Numbered from the stretch's first letter, positions 18,499-27,196 are shown. The stretch: DNA of 64,000 bases from Polyangiaceae bacterium (GCA_947475525.1 CANJMI010000013.1:62001-126000); one strand, 5' to 3'. Notes: generated by a model not told the origin, from the sequence alone. A program made the numbers and translations.

Positions 18499-20905
18499 CC
18501 CGCAGCGCTCCGATCAGCAAAAGCGCCATGAGCCAGGCGCCGTTCCTGTCGGCGCGCAGCGAGCCTCGCCCCACCCCGCAGCCTCCCGTGGCTGCAACGC
18601 GTCCGTCCGTCATCCACGGATCAGCCGCGATGCGAAGCACACGAAAACCGAGCGATTTCCCGCGTGATTTGACTTCAACGCGGGCCACGGTGCCCCCGGC
18701 GTTCGCGGGGGCCGTGACGGCAAATCGCCACAAGCCCGGCGCGACCCGCGCGAGCGACTCGGTCACGCGCGCCCCGTCGACGACGAGCTCGAGTGCCCCA
18801 TCTGCCACGGTGCCGACGAGGTGTCCGTCGGCGTCGCGCAGCTCAACGATGCCCGTCACCGCCTGCGGCGCGTCGCTCCTCAGATAGTCGGCCGAGAGGT
18901 TGAACCAGCTCGTTTCCGCGCTTGGCTCCGTCGCGAGCGCGCGCCCATCGAGCAGCTCGAGCGCACCCATCAGATCGATACGGCCTGGCCCCGCGGCAAC
19001 ATCGAACGGCCTCGCGCCGCCTGGTCGCGCGGTACTGCCTTGCAAGACGTGAAGCAGTTGCCGTTGCGTCAGCGAGGGGTCGCGCTGCAGGAGGAGAGCT
19101 ATCGCGCCCGCGACCTGCGGCGCCGACATCGACGTGCCGCTGGAGACCGCGTGAGTCTCGTCGGCGACGTAGCAGAAGGACTTGCCATCCGGGCACACGG
19201 GGGCGGCGAAGATGGCACCGTCCGTGGTGCGCGGATCGACGTTGCGGCTCATCGCGGAGATGATGTTCATCCCTGGCGCGAGCAGATCGGGCTTCATCGC
19301 TCCGGTCGCATTGGGTCCCGCCGCGCTGAAGGAGCACACGTCGTCGAGCGTCAGGTCCGCAAGGACGACCACGCCTCCTTCGACCATCGGCCAGGCGCGA
19401 CGGTTTACCGTGCATCCCACCGCGATGAGCTCGGGGTGACTCGCGGGCACGGCGATGGTGCCGCTCTTTCGCGCCCGCGGGAACACCAAGCCGAGTCCGT
19501 TACCGAACGACGCCCCGCCCGTCGTGCTGAGCCACAGCCGCGCGTGCCCTCGGCCGCGAAGGAGCAACTCTACCGGCTCGGTCGCCTTCCAGTTGCCGCT
19601 CCACGATACGATCGCCCCGCGTGAGCCAACCGGGATGCGGTTCACGCCCGTCTCAGAATTGATGACGCCCGCGCGCAGCTCGTCATCGTGATACCCGCGA
19701 TCGTCGCCCGGCGAGACGAGTGGAATCGACACCGCTGCCGGACCCTCGAGCCCAACCTCGACCTCGTCGCCCGGATCGAACGTGAGCCAGACGAACCCCG
19801 CACCCGTAATCGTACCGCTCGCGCCCGGCGCCACAATCGGCACGCGCGTGATCCCGTAGGGCGAGACGAACACCTCGGTATGGATGCCGTAGGGCCCTTC
19901 GCCAGGCGCTCCGTGAAAGAGGCTGCCTTCGTTGCCCGCGGCCACGACGATCGCGCGCCCCGGGAGGTCATCTCCGACCATGGATGCGAGGCCTTTTTCG
20001 AGCTCGCTCGTTCCATCGTGAGGTCCAAATTCGGAGCCGAGGCTCGCGTTGACGACGACCGGAAGGTTCAAGGCTTCCCCGCGATCGAAGATGAAACGCG
20101 CGGCATTCAGAATGTCCGGATCGCTGAAACCTTCGCTCGACGGCGCGGCCACAACGAGCGTCGCCTTTGGAGCGAGTCCAACGTAGAGAGGTGAGGAATT
20201 CGTGGAAATTGAGCCATTTCCTGCGGCGATCGCGGCCACGTGAGTGCCGTGTCCGCTCGTGTCGCCGGGAGCGTTGCCGTTCTCTATCGCCGCATCGAGG
20301 TCGGCGGCGTCGTAGATCGCGCATGGCGCTTGAGCCGGATCGCTGCAGCCGAAGCGCGCTTCGAGCTCGGCATGCTTGCCGCGTGGTGGTTCACGTCGGA
20401 GGAGCCACGCAATGCGGGTCTTGCCGCTCGCGTCGCGAAAATCGCGGTGCATCACGTCGATGCCCGTGTCGATGATACCGACGACGACACCGCTGCCATC
20501 GAGCCCTGTCTCTGCTCGAAATGGCACGACGCGCGTCCAGTTCGTTCCCGCGTAATCGAGCAGGGGATGTCGCGGTGGTCCGGCCCATACCTGCCAGTCG
20601 GGATGCGCGGCCGCAAAGCTTGGCACGGCATCCACCCCGAGGTGCAGCGACGCGAGCCCGGGCGCGAGCGGCAAGAGGCCGTTGACCTTCGCGTTCGCGC
20701 CGCTCGGCAACCGCACGAGCAGCGGAATGCGGCCCTCCGGATCGGCGAGCGGATGCAAACGTGCCGGCTGACTCGGCAGACCCCGCAAGAGCGGAACGAT
20801 GCGACGCGCCTCGGCGTCCGCCTGCGCGCGGGTGGCGACAACACTCGAGGCGAGCCCGAGTGAGAGAGCCGAGACGAATCGAAACGAGCGCGCCCTCGAG
20901 AGCAT
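18464..20905 (-). CDS. Subtilisin-family serine protease with MYXO-CTERM-like sorting tail
   Basis: The 813-residue protein starts with a Sec-type signal (to about ARA-QA, residue 28). It carries the S8 triad: D147 in GIIDTGID, H219 in GHGTHVA, and S592 in GTSMSAPQVAG. Between H and S is a large insertion, which fits a protease-associated or beta-rich domain as in C5a-peptidase-like enzymes. The C-terminus has GGCGVGRGS, a hydrophobic segment of about 15 residues and a terminal RPRWRR, the layout of MYXO-CTERM signals processed for surface anchoring. The start codon overlaps the stop of the acyl-CoA carboxylase gene (TGATG), so the two are co-translated. Confidence 0.93.
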   Translation of the reverse strand: MLSRARSFRFVSALSLGLASSVVATRAQADAEARRIVPLLRGLPSQPARLHPLADPEGRIPLLVRLPSGANAKVNGLLPLAPGLASLHLGVDAVPSFAAAHPDWQVWAGPPRHPLLDYAGTNWTRVVPFRAETGLDGSGVVVGIIDTGIDVMHRDFRDASGKTRIAWLLRREPPRGKHAELEARFGCSDPAQAPCAIYDAADLDAAIENGNAPGDTSGHGTHVAAIAAGNGSISTNSSPLYVGLAPKATLVVAAPSSEGFSDPDILNAARFIFDRGEALNLPVVVNASLGSEFGPHDGTSELEKGLASMVGDDLPGRAIVVAAGNEGSLFHGAPGEGPYGIHTEVFVSPYGITRVPIVAPGASGTITGAGFVWLTFDPGDEVEVGLEGPAAVSIPLVSPGDDRGYHDDELRAGVINSETGVNRIPVGSRGAIVSWSGNWKATEPVELLLRGRGHARLWLSTTGGASFGNGLGLVFPRARKSGTIAVPASHPELIAVGCTVNRRAWPMVEGGVVVLADLTLDDVCSFSAAGPNATGAMKPDLLAPGMNIISAMSRNVDPRTTDGAIFAAPVCPDGKSFCYVADETHAVSSGTSMSAPQVAGAIALLLQRDPSLTQRQLLHVLQGSTARPGGARPFDVAAGPGRIDLMGALELLDGRALATEPSAETSWFNLSADYLRSDAPQAVTGIVELRDADGHLVGTVADGALELVVDGARVTESLARVAPGLWRFAVTAPANAGGTVARVEVKSRGKSLGFRVLRIAADPWMTDGRVAATGGCGVGRGSLRADRNGAWLMALLLIGALRVTSRARPRWRR

Positions 20906-22434
20906 CAGACGGGCGGGACGATGTGCTTCTTTTTGGCGCTTATTCCGCGGTTTCCTGAGATGAGCGCATACCGGCGCACAATCTCCGAGCGGAGCGCGTC
21001 CGCCGGAACGATGTCGTCGATGACCAGATCGCTCGCAAGCTTCTCGAGGTCGACGTCGGCGCGGTACTCATCGCGCAGCGTCTCGACCATCTTGTCGCGC
21101 TCGGGCCCCGCGGGGACTTCCTGGATCTTGTTGTAGTAAACCGCGTTGACGGCCGCACTCGGCCCCATCACCGCGATCGAGGCCGTCGGTAGCACGAGGC
21201 ACGCATCGGGCCCGAACGCCGGCCCGCACATCGCGTAAAGCCCAGCGCCATAAGCCTTGCGCACCACGACGCTGAGCTTCGGAACGGTCGCCTCACTGAC
21301 CGCCGCGATCATCTTCGCGCCGGCGCGGATGATCCCCTGACGCTCGACGATGGTCCCGATCATGAAGCCTGGTACGTCCGCCAAAAAGAGCAGCGGAATG
21401 TTGAACGCATCGCACAGCCAAATGAAGCGCGCCGCCTTGTCCGCCGAGTCCACGAACAACACGCCGCCCTTGTGCTTCGGCTGATTGGCGACGACGCCGA
21501 CGACGCGACCGTCAACCCTCGCGAAGCCCGTAATGATCTCCTTAGCGAAGCGCTCCTTCACCTCGACGAAGCTGCCTTCGTCGATCAGCGCATCGATCAC
21601 CCCGAACATATCGAAGGGTTTGTTCTCATCGATGGGAACGATGTCGACGATCGCGCGGCCCGCCTTCGGGGCACGTGGCTCGGCGAGCGGCGCCCCCTCG
21701 CGGAAGTTCTGCGGCATGACGGCGAGGTAGCGCTTGCAGTAGGCGATGGCGTCGAGCTCCGTCTTGACGAGCACGTCGCCACAGCCCGAGACAGTGCAAT
21801 GCATGCGCGCGCCGCCGAGCTCTTCGAGCGAGACTTTTTCGCCGATGACCATCTCCGCCATGCGCGGCGAGCCGAGGTACATGCTCGCGTTCTTGTCGAC
21901 CATCACGACGACATCACAGAACGCCGGGATGTACGCGCCGCCGGCCGCCGAGGGCCCAAACAACAAGCATATCTGCGGCAATTGCCCCGACATGCCCACC
22001 TGATTGAAGAAGATCCGACCCGCGTGGCGTCGCCCCGGAAACATGTCGATCTGGTCGGTGATGCGCGCGCCCGCCGAGTCGACGAGGTAAACGAGCGGGC
22101 ACTCGAGGCGCGCCGCCGTCTCCTGGATGCGTAGAATTTTCTCGACCGTTCGCGCGCCCCACGAGCCCGCCTTCACGGTCGAGTCGTTGGCCATCGCGCA
22201 CACGCGTCGACCGCCGATGGTGCCGACACCGGTGACGACGCCGTCGGCCGGGAGGCCACTCGCCGTGCAGTTCGCGAACGCTCCATCTTCGACGAAGCTC
22301 TCCGGGTCGAACAAGTGAGCGATCCGCTCGCGGGCGAACAGCTTGCCCTGCTTCTTGTTGGACTCGTGGTACTTCGGCGCGCCGCCCTGCTCGATGTCGG
22401 CGCGCTGCTCACGAACGCTCGCGTCGGTTGCCAT
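20905..22434 (-). CDS. Acyl-CoA carboxylase, carboxyltransferase (beta) subunit
   Basis: This 509-residue protein belongs to the propionyl/methylcrotonyl-CoA carboxylase carboxyltransferase family, which moves CO2 from carboxybiotin to an acyl-CoA. Visible blocks are the N-terminal KLFARERIAHLFDPESF, the acyl-CoA oxyanion region LVDSAGARI, GPSAAGGAYIPAF, and in the C-terminal half GVVANQPKHKGGVLF, LADVPGFMIG and YGAGLYAMCG. Propionyl-CoA versus other substrates cannot be decided here. No biotin carboxylase subunit is adjacent. It is directly coupled to the downstream subtilase gene by a one-base overlap. Confidence 0.92.
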   Translation of the reverse strand: MATDASVREQRADIEQGGAPKYHESNKKQGKLFARERIAHLFDPESFVEDGAFANCTASGLPADGVVTGVGTIGGRRVCAMANDSTVKAGSWGARTVEKILRIQETAARLECPLVYLVDSAGARITDQIDMFPGRRHAGRIFFNQVGMSGQLPQICLLFGPSAAGGAYIPAFCDVVVMVDKNASMYLGSPRMAEMVIGEKVSLEELGGARMHCTVSGCGDVLVKTELDAIAYCKRYLAVMPQNFREGAPLAEPRAPKAGRAIVDIVPIDENKPFDMFGVIDALIDEGSFVEVKERFAKEIITGFARVDGRVVGVVANQPKHKGGVLFVDSADKAARFIWLCDAFNIPLLFLADVPGFMIGTIVERQGIIRAGAKMIAAVSEATVPKLSVVVRKAYGAGLYAMCGPAFGPDACLVLPTASIAVMGPSAAVNAVYYNKIQEVPAGPERDKMVETLRDEYRADVDLEKLASDLVIDDIVPADALRSEIVRRYALISGNRGISAKKKHIVPPV

Positions 22435-22458
22435 GCGAGCGCTTTACCACGGTCGCCG

Positions 22459-23586
22459 TCAACGCGCCGGATCGCCGCGTCGCCGCAGGTAGAAAAAGTC
22501 GCGCTCGGCCGCGCGCTCGACATACCGGCGGCGGTCGAAGTCCAACTTCGGCACCAAGGCTTCTCCGATGCGCGGCGGCGCCCCCGGTGGATGCTCGAAC
22601 CAGAAGAACCGCGTATACGACCAGTTGATGTCGAGTTCGGCGGCGTCCGTGGCTCCGAGCGCGACGAGCGCGTGTGCGAGTTCGTTCGCGTTGTTCCATT
22701 CGCTGAAGACGTAAAAAAGCACGCGCCGGCTTGCGTCGAGCGCGAGCGCCGAACGCCGGATGTCCGTGTGCCCCTCGAGCGATTTGCCCCAAAGTCCGCT
22801 GCCCGGCTCGCGCAAAAGCCGCGCGTGGATACGACCGCCCTCAACGAGGCACGGCGGCGTCTGGCGCCACCACGCGAGGGCGTCTTTGCCCTCGAGCGTG
22901 CTCCACGTAGCGACGGCAATGCGGCCATCCGCGCGCCCCGCGATCGTGCAGGCCTCGTCGCGCGGAGGCGTGTAGACGTCGCCGTCGTGCATCATCCCCC
23001 AGTTGCCGTGGCGCTGCATGAAGCCCCCGTTGAACACGGCGAGAAGCGCATCATGGTCCCGCGCGGGGACGAGACCCGTCCGACGCTCGGGCGCCACGGT
23101 GGCTTGGGGTTCGTCTTTGCCCACCACGAGTGCGAGGTCGACGAGGGCGCGATCCACGGCCACGACATCGATGTATTTGTCGCGGCGCAGGGGGTGATTG
23201 TGAAGGCGCGTGCGCACCATTCGAACGCGCCCGTCGGCGTTGGGGGCGTCGATGCGTTGCCAGCGTCCGTCGCCCGTCGCCGCGGTGCGGACGTGAGGCG
23301 GGGGCACATCGGGCGGCGGAAACGGGGTGCCTTCGAACGGCTCAATCGTCGGCGCCGGCAACGCGGGTGGGACCAGGGGCGCCGAAATCTCCGCCCGCGA
23401 GGCGGCAGGAGACTCGACAAGCACAGGCGCCCGAGCCGGCGTCGGAGCCACGTCCGCAATCGCCACGCGCGAGGCGGCACGATGGGTTGGCACCGCGGGC
23501 CCACAGGCCATGGCCGCAGCGCACCACGCCGCGCACCCGAGCGCCCGAAGACGACGCGTGCTCCTCTCGAGCCTTCGCACAACCAT
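22459..23586 (-). CDS. Phosphodiester-glycosidase-family (NAGPA-like) lipoprotein
   Basis: The N-terminus has an Arg-rich n-region, then an Ala-rich segment ending in AAAMAC, a likely lipobox, followed by a Pro/Ala-rich linker to about residue 100. The globular domain contains the family's LLAVFNGGFM signature, then VEGGRI, ALALDASRRVLFYVFSEWN and AAELDINWSY, which match phosphodiester glycosidase/NAGPA-type proteins linked to exopolysaccharide or uncapping reactions. The precise substrate is unknown. It lies upstream of the carboxylase gene on the same strand with a 24-base gap and is divergent from the haem lipoprotein gene. Confidence 0.78.
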   Translation of the reverse strand: MVVRRLERSTRRLRALGCAAWCAAAMACGPAVPTHRAASRVAIADVAPTPARAPVLVESPAASRAEISAPLVPPALPAPTIEPFEGTPFPPPDVPPPHVRTAATGDGRWQRIDAPNADGRVRMVRTRLHNHPLRRDKYIDVVAVDRALVDLALVVGKDEPQATVAPERRTGLVPARDHDALLAVFNGGFMQRHGNWGMMHDGDVYTPPRDEACTIAGRADGRIAVATWSTLEGKDALAWWRQTPPCLVEGGRIHARLLREPGSGLWGKSLEGHTDIRRSALALDASRRVLFYVFSEWNNANELAHALVALGATDAAELDINWSYTRFFWFEHPPGAPPRIGEALVPKLDFDRRRYVERAAERDFFYLRRRGDPAR

Positions 23587-23638
23587 CGCGGACGGCTACC
23601 CTAGCACCGTGGCTTTCAACGCAAAGGGCGCATCGTGC

Positions 23639-24211
23639 ATGGCGTGCATGGCACTTGGCATCGCGCTCGCTCTCGTGGCGGGCAGCTGCGTGCCTGCCCC
23701 GCTGCCCCTCGACGCGAACGACGGCTGGGACGCCTCCGGGCCACAACGCCACGCGAATGGAGAACACGTCCAAGCCTGGACGGTCCTCCCGATCGCCGAG
23801 GAAAAACGGCAACGGTGGCCGTACGCCGGCGCCGCTTCGGAATGGACCCGCATCCCAGGCCGTGAGCGCTCCGACCACGGCGGGGGCGCCTTCGATCGCA
23901 CGGTGCGCATCGACGCGCTCGCGCAGAGTTACGCGACGCTCGCCGCGACGCCGCGCATTGCCGAAGGCGCTCGCGTACTCGAGGACCTCATCCCAATCGG
24001 CGGCACACGAGCCGTCGCCGTCTACGCGATGCGCAAGCTTCCCCAAGGCGCGTCACCCCAAACGAACGACTGGGCCTTCACCGTGCTCGACCCCGAGTTG
24101 CGCGTAGCCGCGGAAGGCGACCTCGGCGCGTGCGCGCGGTGCCATGCCGACGCCCCCCATGCCGGGTGGTTTGGCCCGCCCGCTCTCACGGTGCCTCCGG
24201 CTACGCAATAA
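23639..24211 (+). CDS. Cytochrome-P460-like haem lipoprotein
   Basis: The short product starts with a hydrophobic stretch ending in LVAGSC, consistent with a lipoprotein signal. A single c-type haem motif CARCH lies near the C-terminus, with a P460-like preceding fold (GTRAVAVYAMRKLP, DWAFTVLDPELRV). The ATG at 23639 gives 190 residues; an in-frame GTG at 23609 is an alternative but leaves almost no space to the divergent neighbour. Most P460-fold proteins bind c-type haem in the periplasm, but whether the special Lys crosslink exists cannot be seen. Redox partner unknown. Confidence 0.7.
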   Translation: MACMALGIALALVAGSCVPAPLPLDANDGWDASGPQRHANGEHVQAWTVLPIAEEKRQRWPYAGAASEWTRIPGRERSDHGGGAFDRTVRIDALAQSYATLAATPRIAEGARVLEDLIPIGGTRAVAVYAMRKLPQGASPQTNDWAFTVLDPELRVAAEGDLGACARCHADAPHAGWFGPPALTVPPATQ

Positions 24212-24335
24212 GTTGCGGACCATGCCGTGACCGCGACCCGAATGCCCGCCTCGCGAAGGATGGGCACTGCGCCGGCCAAGGGATGTGGCAGACGCCTCAT
24301 GCGATTATTCCGTGTTTTTGCTACGAAAGCGGAAC

Positions 24336-24351
24336 TGGCACGCCGGATGCT
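24336..24351 (+). promoter_or_regulatory. Sigma-54-type -24/-12 promoter
   Basis: TGGCACGCCGGATGCT matches the sigma-54 consensus (TGGCACG, four bases, TTGCW) at all but one key position. The invariant GG (24337-24338) and GC (24349-24350) are separated by exactly 10 bases. It points rightwards, predicting a transcript start near 24362, where no protein gene begins. The downstream hairpin series and terminator suggest it drives an RNA. Enhancer sites were not identified. Confidence 0.6.
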
Positions 24352-24361
24352 TTAGGTGAGT

Positions 24362-24786
24362 TCGACGTTCGCTGCAGTGGGCTGCAGCCCGAGGGAAATC
24401 CCTCGAAGGACGTTCGCTTAGCGCTTCCACTTTCTTTCCTAGCTTGCACCTTCCCTATCTTGCACCTCGCGCCTCCGCTTTTTTTTCGAGGCGCGCTTGT
24501 TTCTTTGGCGACCGCGGGGCCAGAACCCCGCGTTCTTCGACTCGCTTGGCTTAATTCTTTTATTCAACGGGCTCGTCGGCTCGTTTCTTCCGTTCTCCTC
24601 TTGCCTCGGTTGTTCTTTTTCTGACGGAGTCTTTCTTTTTTTCGTTCTCCTTTCTCGTTCGGTTTGATCCTCGATCCTTCTGTTTGGTTCGTTCGATTTT
24701 CCTCCCGTTCGACTCGAGGCGGCTCTCTCAGTGAGCTCGCCGAACACGCGGCGCCAGTGGGCGGTAGCCGCGTGTTTTCTTTTTGT
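24362..24786 (+). ncRNA. Candidate structured non-coding RNA, about 425 nt
   Basis: The segment begins just after the sigma-54 element and ends at an intrinsic terminator. No convincing gene is present on either strand; the open frames are Lys/Arg-rich or Ser-rich by composition only. Perfect hairpins are visible at 24371-24377/24382-24388, 24390-24395/24400-24405, 24468-24475/24488-24495 and 24513-24519/24526-24532. The first two are flanked by direct copies of GACGTTCGCT (24364-24373 and 24409-24418). The body is strongly pyrimidine-rich on the plus strand (24430-24710). It resembles no known RNA family I could name (not tmRNA, RNase P, SRP or 6S by signature). Confidence 0.5.
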
Positions 24787-24789
24787 TTG
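24743..24789 (+). terminator. Intrinsic terminator upstream of tRNA-Arg(ACG)
   Basis: A perfect 10-bp stem, AACACGCGGC at 24743-24752 with GCCGCGTGTT at 24767-24776, and a 14-base loop are followed by the T-rich run TTCTTTTTGTTT. It reads as a rightward rho-independent terminator. Its upstream transcript can only be the candidate RNA or read-through from the haem lipoprotein gene. Confidence 0.75.
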
Positions 24790-24883
24790 TCGTCTGAGTG
24801 CTCGCACAAGGCAGATTCGATAACGAAGCGCCAAGGCATCCTTGACATCGACGACCGAGGCTCATAAAAGTCGGTCACTGTTT

Positions 24884-24957
24884 GCGCCCATAGCTCAGCT
24901 GGATAGAGCACAAGCCTACGAAGCTTGGGGTCGTATGTTCGAATCATACTGGGCGCG
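24884..24957 (+). tRNA. tRNA-Arg, anticodon ACG
   Basis: The 74-nt sequence folds as a full cloverleaf: acceptor GCGCCCA/TGGGCGC, D-arm GCTC/GAGC, anticodon stem CAAGC/GCTTG with loop CTACGAA, and T-arm GTATG/CATAC with TTCGAAT. The loop gives anticodon ACG, whose first base is edited to inosine by TadA, encoded 1.2 kb downstream. CCA is not encoded. Confidence 0.95.
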
Positions 24958-25221
24958 CTGAACTTCCCTTCCTAGAGCCGGGACCATTTCAACGGAAAGC
25001 CGTTGCACCGTCGGGGCGGGAAGCACGAACGACCGAACCGCGCACGCCGGTCGACAGGTCGGCATGACCGGCCACGCCTCGCGCGTCGCCACAAGGCGCC
25101 CCTCCGCCGATGCATCGACGCTGGCCAATCGGACTGTCGATGGCTTGACGTTTCTCGAAAACGAATCTATTACTGGCTCTGCGATTCGACCGGCCGGCCG
25201 GTTTTACCACAAGAGGCTCGC

Positions 25222-26070
25222 ATGAACACGAACAGGTATCTCGGCGCAGGCTCGCTCTTCGTTTTCTTCACGGCGTTCGCCGCATGCAACGCGATCACGG
25301 GAGCATCCGACGTGGAGTTCGATCCGGAGATGCACGGCTCCGCGGGTTCGGCCAGCGGCTCGGGCGGCGCGAACGGCGCCTCGACGGGCTCATGGAACGG
25401 CGGAGAGACGAGCGGCTCCGGAGTCGGCTCGTCGACCGCAACCAGCGGCGTCGGTAGCACCGTGGGGGCTGGTGGCGCAAACTCGACCGCGAGCAACTCG
25501 TCGGCGAGCAGCGTCGTCGCGAGCAGCTCGGCCGCCTCTTCGGGTTCGGGCGGAGCGGTCGCTTGGCCTGCCGGTCCTTACGGGGTCACGATCGGCAAGA
25601 CCGTGCCGGAGTCGTTGTCGTGGGCGGGGTACGTCGAAGGATCAAAGAGCCCAGCCACCCTCTCACTCAAGAGTTGGTATGACCCGGATGGCACGAAAGG
25701 CATCGAAGCCATTCTCGTCATTACGTCGCAATTTGGCTGCGGCCCCTGTTACGAAGAAGCGCAAACGCTTCAGGGTCACAGCCAGTCGTGGAAGAGCCAA
25801 GGCTACGGCATCAAGGTGCTCCAGCTCGTGGTCAACGACTCGAACGGTGACTCTGCCGACATCAGCGCCGCGAACGAATGGAAAGCCAAGTTCGGCCTCG
25901 TCGACATCGCCGTGGGCGCCGATCCGAACGACGAGATGGCGCCGGGAGGTTCCTTCGGGACGCCACTGCAGACGTTGATCGACCCACGAACGATGAAGGT
26001 CATCGACGTGACCGAAGGGTTCAGCGGCGACTTCTCCGACGTCGAGAGCCTCGCCGACACGAACAAGTGA
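25222..26070 (+). CDS. Thioredoxin-like (CGPC) lipoprotein with low-complexity linker
   Basis: The ATG at 25222 has AAGAGG just upstream and yields a signal with lipobox FAAC (MNTNRYLGAGSLFVFF...). A Gly/Ser/Ala linker of about 90 residues follows. The C-terminal domain is a redoxin fold with the active-site pair C173/C176 in FGCGPCYEEA, and the cis-proline region FGTPLQTLID. It is expected to act as an envelope thiol oxidoreductase or peroxide-related reductase. The open frame continues 73 codons upstream of the ATG but without signal or conservation. It precedes tadA by 43 bases. Confidence 0.82.
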   Translation: MNTNRYLGAGSLFVFFTAFAACNAITGASDVEFDPEMHGSAGSASGSGGANGASTGSWNGGETSGSGVGSSTATSGVGSTVGAGGANSTASNSSASSVVASSSAASSGSGGAVAWPAGPYGVTIGKTVPESLSWAGYVEGSKSPATLSLKSWYDPDGTKGIEAILVITSQFGCGPCYEEAQTLQGHSQSWKSQGYGIKVLQLVVNDSNGDSADISAANEWKAKFGLVDIAVGADPNDEMAPGGSFGTPLQTLIDPRTMKVIDVTEGFSGDFSDVESLADTNK

Positions 26071-26113
26071 GCTTGCGCGCCGCCTTGGCGCCGTTCGGTG
26101 TAGCGTCGCTTCC

Positions 26114-26572
26114 GTGACCGACGAAGAGGCGATGCGACTCGCTCTCGCGGAGGCGGGGGCCGCGGCCGCTCACGGCGATGTGCCGATCGGGGCTATCATC
26201 CTCGACGCGGACGGGGCGTTCGTTGCGAGCGGACACAACCGTCGCGAGGTCGATCGTGATCCGACCGCGCACGCGGAAGTGGAAGCGCTGCGCAGCGCGT
26301 CGCGATTACGTGGGCAATGGCGGCTCGACGACGCCACGATGGTGGTCACGATGGAGCCGTGTCCTATGTGCGCTGGCGCTCTGGTCAACGCACGCATCGC
26401 TCGCCTGGTGTACGGCTGCCACGACGAAAAGGCCGGCGCGGTAGCTTCGCTGTTCGTCATCGGACGCGATCCGCGCCTCAATCACCGCTTTCCGATCACG
26501 GCAGGTGTGCTCGCCGCTGAGTGCGCGTCCTTACTCAAACAATTCTTCCTCGCGCGGCGGGGCGCGAGATGA
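26114..26572 (+). CDS. tadA: tRNA adenosine-34 deaminase TadA
   Basis: TadA converts A34 of tRNA-Arg(ACG) to inosine so that one tRNA reads CGU, CGC and CGA. The 152-residue product has the cytidine-deaminase-fold zinc site: H53 and the proton-shuttle E55 in HAEV, and C83/C86 in PCPMC, with the GHNRR substrate loop. The start is GTG at 26114 since the family begins near MTDEEAMRLAL. The tRNA substrate is encoded 1.2 kb upstream on the same strand. The 3' end overlaps the convergent 26531-27196 gene by 42 bases. Confidence 0.94.
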   Translation: MTDEEAMRLALAEAGAAAAHGDVPIGAIILDADGAFVASGHNRREVDRDPTAHAEVEALRSASRLRGQWRLDDATMVVTMEPCPMCAGALVNARIARLVYGCHDEKAGAVASLFVIGRDPRLNHRFPITAGVLAAECASLLKQFFLARRGAR

Positions 26573-27196
26573 ATCCAAGGTAATTTCCTCGGCGCGCGGT
26601 CGACGGAACAAGAGAACGGCGCAAGCCACCAGCGCCACCGCGGCCACGCCGCCTAAAGCCACGCGGGGATGTTCGGCGGCCTCGGTCGCGCGGCGCACGA
26701 GCCAGCCTGGCGTCGGCGCGGCGACGAACGCGGCCTCCACGCGCAACGAGTCGAGTCGGGTCTCGCATCCTGCGGAAGTGGCCGCCCCTTTCGGCGCGCT
26801 GCACAGCGCCGTGCAGATGACGACATCGCTGGCGGGGCCGACAAAGCCAAGCACGTGCCTTCCGAGCGCGGTTCGCTCGCCGCTCTCACCCGAAACTCCG
26901 CGGTGCACAACGGGGCCTTCGCGCGTGTTCGACGTGACGACAAGTGACGTGAGTTCGGCAAAAGCGCGCACCTTCGCCGACGCCGCGTCGAGGAGCGTCT
27001 GCTCGAGCCCAGGCACCCAGACGCGCGTCGGTGCGCTCACGCACACAAGCTCGATGCGAGCTTCCTCGCGCAGCCACGCGCCGCTCACGACGGGGACGAG
27101 GCCAGGCACGCCCGACGTGTCGAACGGCCGTGGGGCGACCGCGCGGGCTCCATCGATGTCGAGCGTGAGCGAGAGGCCTCCGCCCTCGAGCTTCAC
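26531..27196 (-). CDS. Hypothetical membrane-anchored protein
   Basis: The 221-residue product starts with GTG in a GTGA overlap with the merR stop codon, so its translation is coupled to merR. Most of it is a soluble domain of unknown fold with paired cysteines (CVSAP, CTALCSAP, GCETRL). Near the C-terminus there is one hydrophobic helix (VALGGVAAVALVACAVLLF) followed by Arg-Arg and an acidic tail, suggesting a single-pass tail-anchored protein. No family is recognised. It ends inside tadA on the opposite strand. Confidence 0.65.
   Translation of the reverse strand: MKLEGGGLSLTLDIDGARAVAPRPFDTSGVPGLVPVVSGAWLREEARIELVCVSAPTRVWVPGLEQTLLDAASAKVRAFAELTSLVVTSNTREGPVVHRGVSGESGERTALGRHVLGFVGPASDVVICTALCSAPKGAATSAGCETRLDSLRVEAAFVAAPTPGWLVRRATEAAEHPRVALGGVAAVALVACAVLLFRRPRAEEITLDSSRAPPREEELFE

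Noticed and set aside
24439-24947. Minus-strand Lys/Arg/Glu-rich open frames at 24.4-24.9 kb
   Set aside because: The composition simply reflects the polypurine strand; one runs through the tRNA-Arg gene and there is no ribosome site or family resemblance.
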